Part shown: positions 53,774 through 61,755 of the stretch, piece by piece
Numbering within the stretch: the stretch's first letter is position 1
How the letters are laid out: every line of letters begins with the position of its first letter
The notes under the pieces: model-generated
Databases searched by the model: none
The model's input: only the letters and a program-made list of their open reading frames with translations
Told to the model about the DNA's origin: nothing
Assembly (NCBI RefSeq): GCF_031344075.1
Contig: NZ_JAVJAN010000006.1
Location: 36,192 to 100,191 of the forward strand
Direction: 5' to 3'
Source of the DNA: Clostridium aquiflavi
Lineage (GTDB): Bacteria > Bacillota > Clostridia > Clostridiales > Clostridiaceae
DNA: 64,000 nucleotides
Position numbers and translations under genes: made by a program

Positions 53774-55285
53774 ATGGTAGTGGCACATAATAAATTATAT
53801 AGAAATTTTATAATTTTACAGCAAGATGAAAAAATCAACTCAGAGTCTACCGAAAAAGCTTTGTCTGGCTATGCTAAAGTGGAAGCAAAGGGAGATAAGT
53901 GTAAAATATCTTTTTATGCTCAAAATCTGAAACAAGAAGAAGATTATTCTGTAGTACTTATCTGTTGTAAAAAGGACATGAAACAATTAATTGATTTGGG
54001 GTCTCTAAAAATAAATGATGTTGGAAAAGGAGATACAAGTAAAGAATACTATATAAATAACATAGCTGGTTTAGGCATATCTTATGAAAAAATAAATGGC
54101 GCTGCTATTTGTAAAGCAAATTCAGGAGAAGTTGCCTTTATGATGTATGGCTTCATCAATGGAGAAGAACCAAAAGAAAATTGGAAAAAGCTTAAAGTTG
54201 TAAAAGAAGATGATGCTTCAGAGAAAATAACCACCAATGATACTAGAAGTAAAACAATTATAAAACCAGAAGATACTGGAAGTAAAGTGTCTATAAAATC
54301 AGATACTACCCCAAATATGAAAGATAAAGGTAGTGAAAAGAAAGAGTCTATAAACAATTCTGATAAGATAAATATAGATATGGATTTTGAATGCAACGAA
54401 GATGATAATCGCAATAAAAATAAGAAGTACAAAGAAAAATGTGAAGATGCCTGTGAAGATAAGTGCGAAAAGAAATACAAAGAAAAATGCGAAAAGAAAT
54501 GCGAAGATGTCTGTGAAGAAAAATGCGAAAAGAAATGTGAAGATGTCTGTGAAGAAAAATGTGAAAAGAAATGTGAAGAAAAGTGTGAAGAAAAATGCAA
54601 GGATAAGTGTGAAGTAGTAAAAGAAGAACATAAAAAAGAATATAAAAAAGAAAAGAAGAATGAAGAAGAGAAAACAAAGAAAGATAAATATAATTTTAGC
54701 GAAACTGAAAAATGCAAAAAAATTATTGATGAGTTAAATGACGAATCTTATTGTACAAAGACAGTAAATCACAGAAGAATAGAAGAAAATACTAGAATTG
54801 ATGGTGCTGATTTTGAACAATATGAAAAAGATATTGAAAAGTTAAAGATGGAGTCATCAAATAGCTTTAATATAAAAGGCAAAATTGGTGAATACTTTGA
54901 AAAAATTGCACAAGGATTTGAAGAATATCATGAAGGATTAGATGGTATTAAAAATTGTAAATGGTATAAGGTACCTATAAATAGAATTGATGATTTATTT
55001 AATATATCAGATTACAACAAATATACATTAGTATATTATCCGATGTTAAATTATTATCCTTATATAAGTAAAACTAAGTATTTTCTATTAGGATATAAGT
55101 GTAATTCTGTAGGAGAATTGACTCATATTGTTTATGCAATACCAGGAAGTAAAGATCTTTCAGAACAACCATATGAGGGCAAAACAGGATATGTTACATG
55201 GGCACATAACGATACTAGAAGCTCTGGCTATTGGCTTATGTTCTATGATTTCCAAAACTCAACAGTTGTAGTTCCTATGAAGTAG
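53774..55285 (+). CDS. Clostridial protein with a 15-period Cys-x3 repeat
   Basis: 503 residues, function unknown. The N-terminal domain (about 1-135, SGYAKVEAKGDKCKISFYAQNL) and C-terminal domain (about 395-503, CKWYKVPI, LVYYPMLNYYPYI, YFLLGY) match families I recall from clostridia (DUF7922-like), but I cannot name them firmly. Between them is a Lys/Glu-rich linker with cysteine at every fourth residue from 223 to 279 (14 Cys, one Tyr at 235). No signal peptide. A CATANNNTA-like element (53719-53727) hints at a sporulation promoter, weakly. GGAGGG precedes the ATG. A spore-coat or metal-binding role is conceivable. Confidence 0.75.
   Translation: MVVAHNKLYRNFIILQQDEKINSESTEKALSGYAKVEAKGDKCKISFYAQNLKQEEDYSVVLICCKKDMKQLIDLGSLKINDVGKGDTSKEYYINNIAGLGISYEKINGAAICKANSGEVAFMMYGFINGEEPKENWKKLKVVKEDDASEKITTNDTRSKTIIKPEDTGSKVSIKSDTTPNMKDKGSEKKESINNSDKINIDMDFECNEDDNRNKNKKYKEKCEDACEDKCEKKYKEKCEKKCEDVCEEKCEKKCEDVCEEKCEKKCEEKCEEKCKDKCEVVKEEHKKEYKKEKKNEEEKTKKDKYNFSETEKCKKIIDELNDESYCTKTVNHRRIEENTRIDGADFEQYEKDIEKLKMESSNSFNIKGKIGEYFEKIAQGFEEYHEGLDGIKNCKWYKVPINRIDDLFNISDYNKYTLVYYPMLNYYPYISKTKYFLLGYKCNSVGELTHIVYAIPGSKDLSEQPYEGKTGYVTWAHNDTRSSGYWLMFYDFQNSTVVVPMK
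54440..54610 (+). repeat. Tandem 12-bp repeat encoding Cys-x-x-x
   Basis: Fifteen 12-bp units of the type TGY-GAA-RAW-AAR. A higher-order 36-bp unit (C-EKK-C-EDV-C-EEK) is repeated twice almost exactly at about 54500-54570, showing recent expansion by slippage or unequal crossing over. Confidence 0.9.
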
Positions 55286-55295
55286 AAGAGGCAAT

Positions 55296-55865
55296 ATGAA
55301 TAAAAAGCAAATACTAATATTGTCCATTTTACTTTCATTAATGATAGTGTTAGGTGTAACACAATCGTTTTTTAAAGAAACATTTACAGAAGTTGCTCTT
55401 GTAGAAAATGGGATAAACGAATTTAAGGATTATAATTTTGATGAGGGAAGATATATATTTTCATTACCAAGTGAATGGAGCGTATCGGAAAAGGAAAGCC
55501 AAGGACAGTATATTAGTTATAAGGCAAATTTTAAAGATAAAAATGATAAAATCACTGGATACTTAGAGGTTATAAATACTCAAATTGATCTTGGGAATTT
55601 TGCAGAAAGTGACTTGAAAAATTTACCTTTATCATATAAAAATGAGCAAATAATGCCTTTTAAATTAGAAGAAACATCAGGAGTTTTATCTCAATATAAA
55701 ACTAAAGTAAAAAAGGGTTATACATTTGAAAATAGTTGTTATTATTTAAATAGTAATGATGGTAAAATTATAAAAGTTTTATTTAATGTAAAAGAAGACG
55801 ATTATAAGGAAAATGTAAAAACTGTTTTTAATACTATAATATCTAGGATAAACATACAAAGTTAA
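55296..55865 (+). CDS. Membrane-anchored PsbP-like protein
   Basis: 189 residues. An N-terminal hydrophobic helix (about 5-25) is an uncleaved signal or anchor. The rest, DEGRYIFSLPSEWSVSEKES and the C-terminal FNTIISRI helix, follows the PsbP/Mog1-like pattern seen in small surface proteins. Function unknown. It starts 10 bp after the cysteine-repeat gene, so the two are cotranscribed. Confidence 0.65.
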   Translation: MNKKQILILSILLSLMIVLGVTQSFFKETFTEVALVENGINEFKDYNFDEGRYIFSLPSEWSVSEKESQGQYISYKANFKDKNDKITGYLEVINTQIDLGNFAESDLKNLPLSYKNEQIMPFKLEETSGVLSQYKTKVKKGYTFENSCYYLNSNDGKIIKVLFNVKEDDYKENVKTVFNTIISRINIQS

Positions 55866-55899
55866 TAAAATTTGATATTAATATGTATAAGTATTATAA

Positions 55900-55952
55900 T
55901 TTAAGTATCATGGAGGGATTAAGAATTCATCTATGATACTTAAATATTTTAA
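55900..55952 (+). terminator. Terminator-like hairpin just before lgt
   Basis: TTTAAGTATCAT (55900-55911) pairs perfectly with ATGATACTTAAA (55933-55944), then TATTTT. The lgt ribosome site AAGGAG starts at once after it. Confidence 0.7.
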
Positions 55953-55962
55953 GGAGATACGC

Positions 55963-56721
55963 ATGAAAATAATTTTATTTAAGGCGTTTGGTCTAGAAAT
56001 AAAAAGTTACGGTTTAATGATTGCTATAGGAATACTTGTGGCAGCATCTTTGCTTTTAAAAAAAGGAAGAGAAAAAGGATATGATGAAGATTCCTTATTA
56101 AATCTAATTATTTTAACTGTAATCGGAGGAGTAGTAGGGGGTAAACTACTTTTTATTGTAACTGAATTTAAAAGTATATTAGAAGATCCAAGTATATTGT
56201 TGAATTTTGGTTATGGATTTGTTGTGTATGGAGCATTAATACTGGGTGCATTAACAATATATTTATATTGTAAAAGTAAGAACTGGAAAGTACTTAAGAT
56301 TTTAGATTTAGTTGCACCAGGGTTAGCTATTGCACAAGGATTTGGACGTATAGGATGTTTTTTAGCTGGATGCTGTTATGGAAAAGAAACTAATCTTCCA
56401 ATAGGGGTAGAGTTTCCAATAAATTCACTTGCACCAGCAGGTATTCATGTACATCCAACTCAAATTTACTCATCAATTTTTGATTTTTTACTAGGATTTT
56501 TCTTGTTATATTATTCTAAAAAAGAAAAGAAATCAGGTAAAGTAGTTTCTATGTACTTGATAATATATAGTATAGGAAGATTTATGGTAGAATTTTTTAG
56601 AAATGATCCAAGGGGGAATGTTGGGTTATTATCAACATCTCAATTTATAGCTGTATTTACATTAATTCTTGGATTAGCTATTTTTAATTTTCATAAATTT
56701 TTTAAGGGAGCGAAGAAATAA
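55963..56721 (+). CDS. lgt: Prolipoprotein diacylglyceryl transferase
   Basis: 252-residue membrane enzyme that transfers diacylglycerol to the lipobox cysteine. Conserved GRIGCFLAGCCYGKET (catalytic Arg region), HPTQIYSSIFD and the RFMVEFFRNDPRG signature are present, with about seven helices. ATG 55963 follows AAGGAG; an in-frame ATG at 55933 lies inside the upstream hairpin and was rejected. A lipoprotein gene begins two bases after the stop. Confidence 0.95.
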   Translation: MKIILFKAFGLEIKSYGLMIAIGILVAASLLLKKGREKGYDEDSLLNLIILTVIGGVVGGKLLFIVTEFKSILEDPSILLNFGYGFVVYGALILGALTIYLYCKSKNWKVLKILDLVAPGLAIAQGFGRIGCFLAGCCYGKETNLPIGVEFPINSLAPAGIHVHPTQIYSSIFDFLLGFFLLYYSKKEKKSGKVVSMYLIIYSIGRFMVEFFRNDPRGNVGLLSTSQFIAVFTLILGLAIFNFHKFFKGAKK

Positions 56722-56722
56722 G

Positions 56723-57556
56723 TTGTTTAAGAAAAAAATTTTTATATTGCTTCTAACTCTAATTACTATTACTTCTATTTTGGTTGGATGCAGTACTTAC
56801 GATAAATTAGCCATCACACTAGGGATTAAAAACAATAATTTCGAATATGTAAATCAAAGCAAAGTGGATAAAATTGTAATTCAAAGTGCTAGAGATACTG
56901 GATTTAGATTTATAATTACTGAGCCTAATGCAATAAATGATATGTACAAATTATTGTCAAATGGTAAAAAAGTATCTGAACGAAGCTCATTAGATGCAGA
57001 TTATTATTTTGAAATTTGCATGGGAGATGAGGTTAAAAAGTATGACTATATAGTTGGTGCTGATGAAAGAGGAAAAGGAAATTTCTTTAATGATGAAGAA
57101 TGTTTTTCAATTTCAAACCGTTTAGATGATACAATAATACAAAACTTATCTTTTGTAAGAAAACCAAGAAATTTTGAATATGTATATTATCAAACTATTT
57201 TAGCAGTATTGGAATCTGAAAAATCTAAAATAGATGCTTCTAATAAAGTAGGAATAGATATAAGTGGTGATATTGATTGTTTAAAATACATACTTTCAAC
57301 AGATTTGAAACAATTTGAAAAAAATATTGATAAAGTCATTCCAAATGCTAAACTTGTTAAAAACAATTCTAATGAATTTGATACAATAATTAAAGTTAAA
57401 AACAGAGGATATAATAGTACCATTTTTAAAACTATGATTACCGTTGATAATAAAAAGGATAAAGTTTTCAATACTTATTATATATCAGCAGAATATAATT
57501 TTAGAAATTGGGATATCGATATTGGAGAAGTGAATAAAATGCCAAATGAGTGGTAA
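56723..57556 (+). CDS. Lipoprotein of unknown function
   Basis: 277 residues. The signal peptide (FKKKIFILLLTLITITSIL) ends in the lipobox LVGC with Cys at about residue 23. The mature part begins STYDKLAITLGIK and shows a DUF5301-like stretch (VDKIVIQSARDTGFRFIITEPNAINDMYKLL) of unknown role. It starts at TTG 56723, 1 bp after lgt, using GGGAGCG in the lgt end; the enzyme and a substrate are thus coexpressed. Confidence 0.75.
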   Translation: MFKKKIFILLLTLITITSILVGCSTYDKLAITLGIKNNNFEYVNQSKVDKIVIQSARDTGFRFIITEPNAINDMYKLLSNGKKVSERSSLDADYYFEICMGDEVKKYDYIVGADERGKGNFFNDEECFSISNRLDDTIIQNLSFVRKPRNFEYVYYQTILAVLESEKSKIDASNKVGIDISGDIDCLKYILSTDLKQFEKNIDKVIPNAKLVKNNSNEFDTIIKVKNRGYNSTIFKTMITVDNKKDKVFNTYYISAEYNFRNWDIDIGEVNKMPNEW

Positions 57557-57571
57557 GAGGAGGAACAAATA

Positions 57572-58414
57572 ATGGGAAGCTGTGACAATTGTCCAAGTAA
57601 AGATTCATGTGGATCAAAAGGTCAAGGATGTGAAAATTCTATACCTAAAATCATACCTACATATGGAAAAATTAAAAATGTAATAGGCGTTATTAGTGGA
57701 AAAGGTGGAGTAGGAAAGTCTACCGTTACAGGAATAATGGCAACTACTTTAGCTAAAAAAGGATATAAAGTAGGAGTTTTAGATGCAGATATAACAGGAC
57801 CATCTATGCCTAGATTTTTTGGCATTAATGAAAAAAGAGGAAAGATAATTCCATTAGAAAATGATATGGTAAAGTTTGAACCTGTAATTACTGATTCAGG
57901 AATAAAAGTTATATCTATGAATCTTTTAACAGCAGTTGAAGAAGATCCAGTTATATGGAGAGGACCTGTAATTACAGGAGTATTAAAGCAAATGTTTATG
58001 GAAACTAATTGGGAAGAATTAGATTATTTACTTATAGATATGCCACCAGGAACTGGTGATATAGCTCTTACAGTAATGCAAGAATTCCCTATTACTGAGG
58101 TAATAATAGTATCAACTCCACAAGACATGGTATCAATGATTGTTAAAAAGCTAGTTATAATGGCTCAAAAGATAGGAATAAAAATTAGAGGCGTAGTTGA
58201 AAATATGGCATATATTACTTGCCCAGACTGCGATAAGAAGATAAGAGTATTTAGTACAAAATCTTCTGATGAACATGCAGAATATTTAGGATTACCTTTA
58301 ATAGGTGAATTACCTATAAATGTAGAGTTAACAGAGGCTCTAGAAAAAGGTAAAGCAGAAGCTTACGTTATAGATAATGATTTATATTCATTAATATTTG
58401 AAGCTTTATATTAA
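57572..58414 (+). CDS. Mrp/NBP35-type iron-sulfur carrier ATPase
   Basis: 280 residues. Cysteine cluster at the N-terminus (CDNCPSKDSCGSKGQGC, residues 4-20), deviant Walker A GVISGKGGVGKST (about 37-49), LLIDMPPGTGD, and a C-terminal CPDC that binds a bridging [4Fe-4S] cluster. It delivers clusters to apoproteins. GGAGG precedes the ATG, 15 bp after the lipoprotein gene; the ferredoxin gene follows. Confidence 0.93.
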   Translation: MGSCDNCPSKDSCGSKGQGCENSIPKIIPTYGKIKNVIGVISGKGGVGKSTVTGIMATTLAKKGYKVGVLDADITGPSMPRFFGINEKRGKIIPLENDMVKFEPVITDSGIKVISMNLLTAVEEDPVIWRGPVITGVLKQMFMETNWEELDYLLIDMPPGTGDIALTVMQEFPITEVIIVSTPQDMVSMIVKKLVIMAQKIGIKIRGVVENMAYITCPDCDKKIRVFSTKSSDEHAEYLGLPLIGELPINVELTEALEKGKAEAYVIDNDLYSLIFEALY

Positions 58415-58480
58415 TATACATAACTCATCTTTCTTATGGAAATACTATAAATGTAATTTTATAATGAAAGGGTGAGTTTT

Positions 58481-58669
58481 TTGAAAGCAAAAGTAGATAA
58501 AGATACTTGTATAGGATGTGGCTTATGCCCATCAATATGTCCAGAATGTTTTGATATGCAAGACGATGGAAAAGCTGGTTCTATAGTTGAAGAGGTACCA
58601 AGTGCATACCAAGATTCTGCAAAAGAAGCAGAAACAAGTTGTCCGGTTAATGCAATCTCAGTAGAATAA
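58481..58669 (+). CDS. Single-cluster [4Fe-4S] ferredoxin
   Basis: About 62 residues. Ligands are in CIGCGLC and the C-terminal CPVNAI; two further cysteines (SICPEC) resemble the disulfide pair or remnant of a second cluster, as in Thermotoga-type ferredoxins. TTG 58481 is eight bases after AAAGGG; GTG 58472 overlaps that site. Confidence 0.9.
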   Translation: MKAKVDKDTCIGCGLCPSICPECFDMQDDGKAGSIVEEVPSAYQDSAKEAETSCPVNAISVE

Positions 58670-58715
58670 AAAAATGTGGTGTTAAAAATTAAATTTTTAA
58701 CACCACATTTTTTTA
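58670..58715 (+). terminator. Terminator after the ferredoxin gene
   Basis: AAATGTGGTGTTAAAAA pairs with TTTTTAACACCACATTT, followed by TTTT; a perfect long stem. Confidence 0.95.
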
Positions 58716-58749
58716 TATCTATTAATCACATTTAGTATTATATATTACA

Positions 58750-58812
58750 GAATTTAATTTACTCAGTCCACTTTGCTTATGCATATATCAACACTCTGCT
58801 AAAACATAGCCT
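58750..58812 (-). repeat. Dispersed repeat, copy D (L end only)
   Basis: On the minus strand GGCTATGTTTTAGCAGAG is followed by TGTTGATATATGCATAAG and AAAGTGGACTGAGTAAA. It matches copy F over about 55 bp with very few changes and then diverges; no R end is seen nearby. Confidence 0.75.
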
Positions 58813-58850
58813 ATTATAAAAATGAAAAATATATTGTTATAATATTTAAT

Positions 58851-59531
58851 CTATGTTGTTACTCTATTATTATCTGATACGACTGAAATTATTCTTGCCA
58901 TAGGAAGAGCAGCAACTATAACTAAACAAATGACTCCTTCTATTCCGATTATAGGAGCATTTACTGATAGAGAATATAATGCTGGAGACATTCCTTCAGG
59001 TGCAAAAGATCCAAAGAAAGCAACTCCAGATATAAAGTGGCATATAAACCTGCCTAACACTGCGAGTGTTACGCCTAAATACTTTTTATTTGGAAAAAAT
59101 CCAGCGATACCTAAACATAGGAATGGTAATGGATAATCAAATAATACTTGAACAGGATGTAGAATATAAGGATCCATAACTAAAGTGATCATTCCATAAA
59201 GGAATCCAGTTAGGAATCCAACTTGTGGTCCATACATAAATGCAATTAGCAAAATAGGAACCATACTACCAAAGGTTATACTTCCGCCTTGTGGAAAATG
59301 ATAAATTCTAAGAATTTTTAGAATTGTTGCCAATGCTAAGGCTATACCGATTCTAGCAATTAATTGAGGTGTAAATTTAATTTTTTTTGCTTTTACTAAT
59401 ACAACTAGTATAGCAATACACCCTAATAAAGTAATAAGTGATAATGGATTAGAAATAATAGTTTGTACATTTTCGGGCAAATGACTGTACAATTTCGAAA
59501 TTTGTTTCGCCCAATCGTTAAAAATATTCAT
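58851..59531 (-). CDS. thiT: Thiamine ECF transporter S component
   Basis: 226 residues, about six membrane helices. The family pattern is visible in GIALALATILKILRIYHFPQGGS, SMVPILLIAFMYGPQVGFLTG and VLFDYPLPFLCLGIAGFF. ThiT binds thiamine and works with the shared EcfAAT energising module, encoded elsewhere. The ATG at 59531 is eight bases after AGGAGG; the frame runs upstream through the leader but without support. It is under a TPP riboswitch. Confidence 0.93.
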   Translation of the reverse strand: MNIFNDWAKQISKLYSHLPENVQTIISNPLSLITLLGCIAILVVLVKAKKIKFTPQLIARIGIALALATILKILRIYHFPQGGSITFGSMVPILLIAFMYGPQVGFLTGFLYGMITLVMDPYILHPVQVLFDYPLPFLCLGIAGFFPNKKYLGVTLAVLGRFICHFISGVAFFGSFAPEGMSPALYSLSVNAPIIGIEGVICLVIVAALPMARIISVVSDNNRVTT

Positions 59532-59561
59532 AAAAAAAACCTCCTTAATTGTGCTTAGGAG
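59532..59561 (-). promoter_or_regulatory. thiT expression platform: hairpin with U8 that contains the ribosome site
   Basis: On the minus strand CTCCTAA pairs with TTAAGGAG (one bulge), followed by eight T residues and then the ATG. The AGGAGG ribosome site is the 3' arm. The hairpin can therefore work as a terminator, as a translation block, or both. Confidence 0.6.
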
Positions 59562-59657
59562 ATTGTTAACCAATAAATATAAATTTTTATTATTCAAATA
59601 GAACAATAAAATATACTAAAAGACTTTTAGTGTTTATTAGTATAATAAATATATATT

Positions 59658-59750
59658 AAGCGGTTATACTTTCCTACGCCAGAATTAACTGGATCAGGTT
59701 CCGAGGGTTTATGAAATAAATCAAATCTCAGCACAAAGGCTCCCCTAGCA
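59658..59750 (-). ncRNA. TPP riboswitch
   Basis: Minus-strand elements in order: GGGGAGCC, TGCTGAGA, CCCTCGGAACCTGATC, AGTTAATTCTGGCGTAGG, the conserved thi-box core. It precedes thiT by about 130 nt. Confidence 0.97.
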
Positions 59751-59770
59751 CTATAATATATATTTATTTT

Positions 59771-59809
59771 ACCCATATAACTATAGGTAGTCAACTACGT
59801 TATATGGGT
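59771..59809. other. Stem-loop overlapping the end of the small minus-strand ORF
   Basis: ACCCATATAAC (59771-59781) and GTTATATGGGT (59799-59809), 11-bp perfect stem. Tails are only weakly T-rich. It may end transcripts entering from the right before the riboswitch. Confidence 0.5.
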
Positions 59810-59987
59810 TATATTTATTGTCTTTATTATAATGAGTGATATAACTTGATGAAACATCATTTAAATGGATTTTAGAACCATTTAATGAATTATTAGGAAT
59901 ATTATTACATGGCACTGTAGAATTAATATTATTTTTATCTATTACAATATCTTCTTTATAAGTTGAATCAATAATAAAGCCTTTCAT
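59781..59987 (-). CDS. Small hypothetical protein
   Basis: 68 residues, Asn/Asp/Ser-rich (IDKNNINSTVPCNNIPNNS), no known motif. In favour: AAAGGATGG nine bases before the ATG and sensible codon use at the start. Against: the last 30 bases lie in a hairpin and the composition is low complexity. It may be a real species-specific gene or a chance ORF. Confidence 0.4.
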   Translation of the reverse strand: MKGFIIDSTYKEDIVIDKNNINSTVPCNNIPNNSLNGSKIHLNDVSSSYITHYNKDNKYNPYNVVDYL

Positions 59988-60067
59988 AAATTAACACCAT
60001 CCTTTAATAGTATTTTTAGTATTATTTAAATAAATATACATTAATAGAATTAAGGAATTTTGTGATG

Positions 60068-60136
60068 TTAAATTTAATTACTCTTTCCAGCTGTTCTTAT
60101 ATAGATATAAACACTCTGTAAAAGTATAGTTTAACT
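60068..60136 (-). repeat. Dispersed repeat, copy E (degenerate L end)
   Basis: On the minus strand AACTATACTTTTACAGAG, TGTTTATATCTATATAAG and GGAAAGAGTAATTAAA align with the L-end consensus, with more changes than copy D. No R end is visible. Confidence 0.55.
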
Positions 60137-60184
60137 AAAAAGTGCCTTGCTTTAAAATATAAACTATTTTAAAACAAGGCACAA
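60136..60184 (-). terminator. Terminator of the degV-padR operon
   Basis: 18-bp stem (60143-60160 with 60166-60183, one G-T pair); the minus strand continues with TTTTTAG. Confidence 0.9.
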
Positions 60185-60186
60185 AA

Positions 60187-60639
60187 TTAGTAAAGGTCAT
60201 TATAAATTATTTTAAATACTTCTAAGGATTCTTCGATTTTAGGTTTTAGAAGTTTTTTCTTATGTTCATATTCTATTTTTCCTTTTGGAGTTAAATGATA
60301 TATTTTTTGAAATTTTTTATTGGGATCATCCCATATTCCAACAATAAGAGCTTCTTTTTCTAACTTTTTTAGTAGGGGGTATATTCCACCAGTACTAGGA
60401 ATCCATTTGTTATTAGTTCTTATACCTATTTGATTTGAAATTTCATTTCCGTTTGTGGGATTTAATGATAATATATATAAAACATATATAGGCAAAAGAC
60501 CTTTGGTAAATACTTGCCCTACAGCTTCCTTTTCTTTCTTAACTTTTTTTAATTCAGAAATTTTACTCTTATATTCTTGGTATAATCTTTTTTCTTCATT
60601 TTTTATATCATCTATATGAGAAAAATTAAAGTCAGACAT
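60187..60639 (-). CDS. PadR-family transcriptional regulator
   Basis: 150 residues. After a charged coiled N-terminal stretch, the PadR winged helix runs from about residue 42: GLLPIYVLYILSLNPTNGNEIS, STGGIYPLLKKLEKEALIV, KIYHLTPKGKIEYE. A short C-terminal helix would dimerise. It starts one base after degV ends, with AAAAGGTAG as ribosome site, so it is cotranscribed. The three-site operator over the promoter of this operon is its likely target (autoregulation). Confidence 0.88.
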   Translation of the reverse strand: MSDFNFSHIDDIKNEEKRLYQEYKSKISELKKVKKEKEAVGQVFTKGLLPIYVLYILSLNPTNGNEISNQIGIRTNNKWIPSTGGIYPLLKKLEKEALIVGIWDDPNKKFQKIYHLTPKGKIEYEHKKKLLKPKIEESLEVFKIIYNDLY

Positions 60640-60640
60640 A

Positions 60641-61489
60641 TTAATCTACCTTTTCAACAATGAATCCAAAAAGACCAGGTCCAGTATGAACTCCAAGTGC
60701 AGGTCCTATACTATACCCTAAATTACATTCTATTACATTATTTAAACTCTTAATATTTTCACATAATGCTTTTGCATCATCCAGTGCATTACCATCCATA
60801 ACCCAGAATTTACATTTATTATTCTCGGTATAAGATTTAGCGACTTTTAATAATTTTGATGCAGATTGCTTTTTACCACGAGCTTTACAGTAAGTATGGA
60901 AGCAACCATTGTTATCTATTGTTATAACAGGCTTTAAGTTAAGAACGTCCCCGATAGTTCCAGCAACTCTACCTATTCTTCCACCTTTTTTTAGATATTC
61001 TAAAGTATCTATAGTAAAATATATATCTATATTAGATCTTAGTTTAGGAATTATCTTTACTATCTCATCAAATGATTTTCCTTCTTCAATAAGTTTTGCG
61101 GCTTCTAATACTATTACACCTTCTGCCATACTTAAACTTTTTGAATCATATACAAAGGTTTCTATACCTTCAAAGCTTTCACATGCTAATCTCATTGAAT
61201 TATATGTTCCTGAAAATTCACTTGATAATGTTACTATAATTGCATGTGTATATCCTTCAGCAATTAATTGATTAAGAGTGTTGTTAAGTCTTTCGATACT
61301 TGGTAATGATGTTTTTGGAATTTCTCTAGGAAGTAATTCATAAAGAACATCAGAAGTTATTTCCAATTTATCATCATATTCTTTATCAGAAAAGATAATT
61401 TTAAAAGGTAATAATTTTATATTATATTTATTTAGGTCCTCAGTACATATATCGGATGCACTGTCAGTTAGTAATGCAATTTTATCCAC
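60641..61489 (-). CDS. DegV-family fatty-acid-binding protein
   Basis: 282 residues. DegV proteins bind fatty acids and act as FakB subunits that present them to the FakA kinase. DSASDI at residues 9-14, the TSLPSIERL segment, FSGTYNSMRLA with GSTYN-like loop, YLKKGGRIG and GPALGVHTGPG are family hallmarks. It starts at GTG 61489 with AGGAGG eight bases before. padR follows in the operon, suggesting lipid-responsive control, which is inference. Confidence 0.92.
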   Translation of the reverse strand: MDKIALLTDSASDICTEDLNKYNIKLLPFKIIFSDKEYDDKLEITSDVLYELLPREIPKTSLPSIERLNNTLNQLIAEGYTHAIIVTLSSEFSGTYNSMRLACESFEGIETFVYDSKSLSMAEGVIVLEAAKLIEEGKSFDEIVKIIPKLRSNIDIYFTIDTLEYLKKGGRIGRVAGTIGDVLNLKPVITIDNNGCFHTYCKARGKKQSASKLLKVAKSYTENNKCKFWVMDGNALDDAKALCENIKSLNNVIECNLGYSIGPALGVHTGPGLFGFIVEKVD

Positions 61490-61524
61490 TAAAAATTCCT
61501 CCTAGTAATATATTCTATTTATTA

Positions 61525-61552
61525 ATTATATCACTATTGATAACTATATCAA
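61525..61552 (-). promoter_or_regulatory. Promoter of degV-padR
   Basis: On the minus strand TTGATA (61552-61547) and TATAAT (61530-61525) with a 16-bp spacer. The -35 lies inside operator copy 2 and the -10 touches copy 1. Confidence 0.65.
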
Positions 61553-61578
61553 TAGTGATATAGTTATCAATAGTGATA
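61529..61578. promoter_or_regulatory. Three-site phased operator over the degV-padR promoter
   Basis: TATCACTATTGATA at 61529-61542 and its complement TATCAATAGTGATA at 61547-61560 and 61565-61578. Starts are exactly 18 bp apart. The outer parts form a perfect 22-bp inverted repeat (61529-61550 with 61557-61578) around six bases. Confidence 0.8.
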
Positions 61579-61709
61579 AGTTCTTGTATAATGTTAATTA
61601 TAAGAAGTCAAATTGAAAACAACCTTAAAATTTAACCAAATATAGAGATAAAAAGATATATTCACTAATAATTAAAAAATATCACCAATAAAACTAAACA
61701 TTAACGGTA

Positions 61710-61738
61710 TTGCTAACGCATATTTAATCAAGTATAAT
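61710..61738 (+). promoter_or_regulatory. Putative promoter of nrdD
   Basis: TTGCTA at 61710-61715, 17-bp spacer, TATAAT at 61733-61738, 50 bp before the start codon. Confidence 0.55.
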
Positions 61739-61755
61739 AGTACAGTATTATTAAA

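Noticed and set aside
54082..54717. Long overlapping ORFs on both strands across the cysteine-repeat gene (minus strand up to 211 codons; plus frame 54387-54617)
   Set aside because: The 12-bp periodic codons keep several frames open; these ORFs have no ribosome site, are Phe/Ser/Lys-rich low complexity, and lie wholly inside the supported gene.
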